A stretch of DNA of 64,000 bases from Penium margaritaceum (lineage: Eukaryota; Streptophyta; Zygnematophyceae; Desmidiales; Peniaceae): NCBI GenBank assembly GCA_023375785.1, contig SZWC01002443.1:157355-221354 (forward strand). Direction: 5' to 3'. Both the position numbers and the translations under genes were made by a program. Positions 63,924 through 64,000 of this stretch are shown in pieces. The stretch's first letter is position 1; every line of letters starts with the position of its first letter. The notes under the pieces were generated by a model, which was not told where the DNA came from, did not search any database, and worked only from the letters and a program-made list of their open reading frames with translations.

Positions 63924-64000
<77 letters not shown>
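63924..64000 (+). repeat. (CA)n microsatellite at window edge
   Basis: About 38 CA units with one CG interruption at about 63967, running off the right edge. Probably within an intron of the phosphatase gene. Confidence 0.98.

Overview
The window is nuclear DNA of a eukaryote with a large genome, almost certainly from the green-plant lineage. Three things point there. One host gene encodes a bZIP factor of the plant group-B type. A second, cut by the right edge, looks like a plant-type purple acid phosphatase. The retrotransposon primer-binding sites match initiator tRNA-Met, as in plant Copia elements. A streptophyte alga (for example a charophyte) fits best, but this is inference. No bacterial, viral or organellar gene set is visible.

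Layout. 1-4492: Copia A (+), entered inside gag, with its 3' LTR. 4493-6300: the antisense 5' end of Copia D, whose LTR carries a second LTR-like insertion (called beta here). 6992-11245: an intronless GC-rich bZIP gene on the minus strand. 12215-26217: Gypsy 1, a minus-strand chromovirus, split by complete Copia C (+, 13948-21657). 26723-42920: Copia F (minus), whose 3' LTR holds a beta insertion that in turn holds complete Copia B (minus, 27429-36209). 42925-58940: remains of Gypsy 2 (minus), split by Copia G (+, 43190-53427) and by a Copia H/E composite (minus, 54566-58400). Inside Copia G lies a tandem satellite (45225-47300) whose roughly 235-bp monomer carries a 42-bp near-perfect palindrome. 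58941-63158: no recognised gene, with another beta copy and degenerate C-run/G-run foldback units. 63159-63785: last two exons of the phosphatase gene, followed by a CA microsatellite to the edge.

How it works together. Only the bZIP gene and the phosphatase look like functional host genes. Nearly everything else is dead or dying LTR retrotransposon, nested up to three deep, with target-site duplications still readable at several junctions. The decay has a clear signature: 17 in-frame stops read in Copia C are all TAG, at glutamine or tryptophan positions in CAG/CTG context. This is what deamination of CHG-methylated cytosine would leave. The most unusual structures are the palindromic satellite and its apparent dispersed relatives, the beta elements, and the long low-complexity leaders of the Copia elements.

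Limits. Everything was read by eye. LTR ends supported only by one copy, and boundaries between nested remnants, can be off by tens of bases. Four runs of N (3160, 3417-3503, 5970, 45423-46243) hide sequence.
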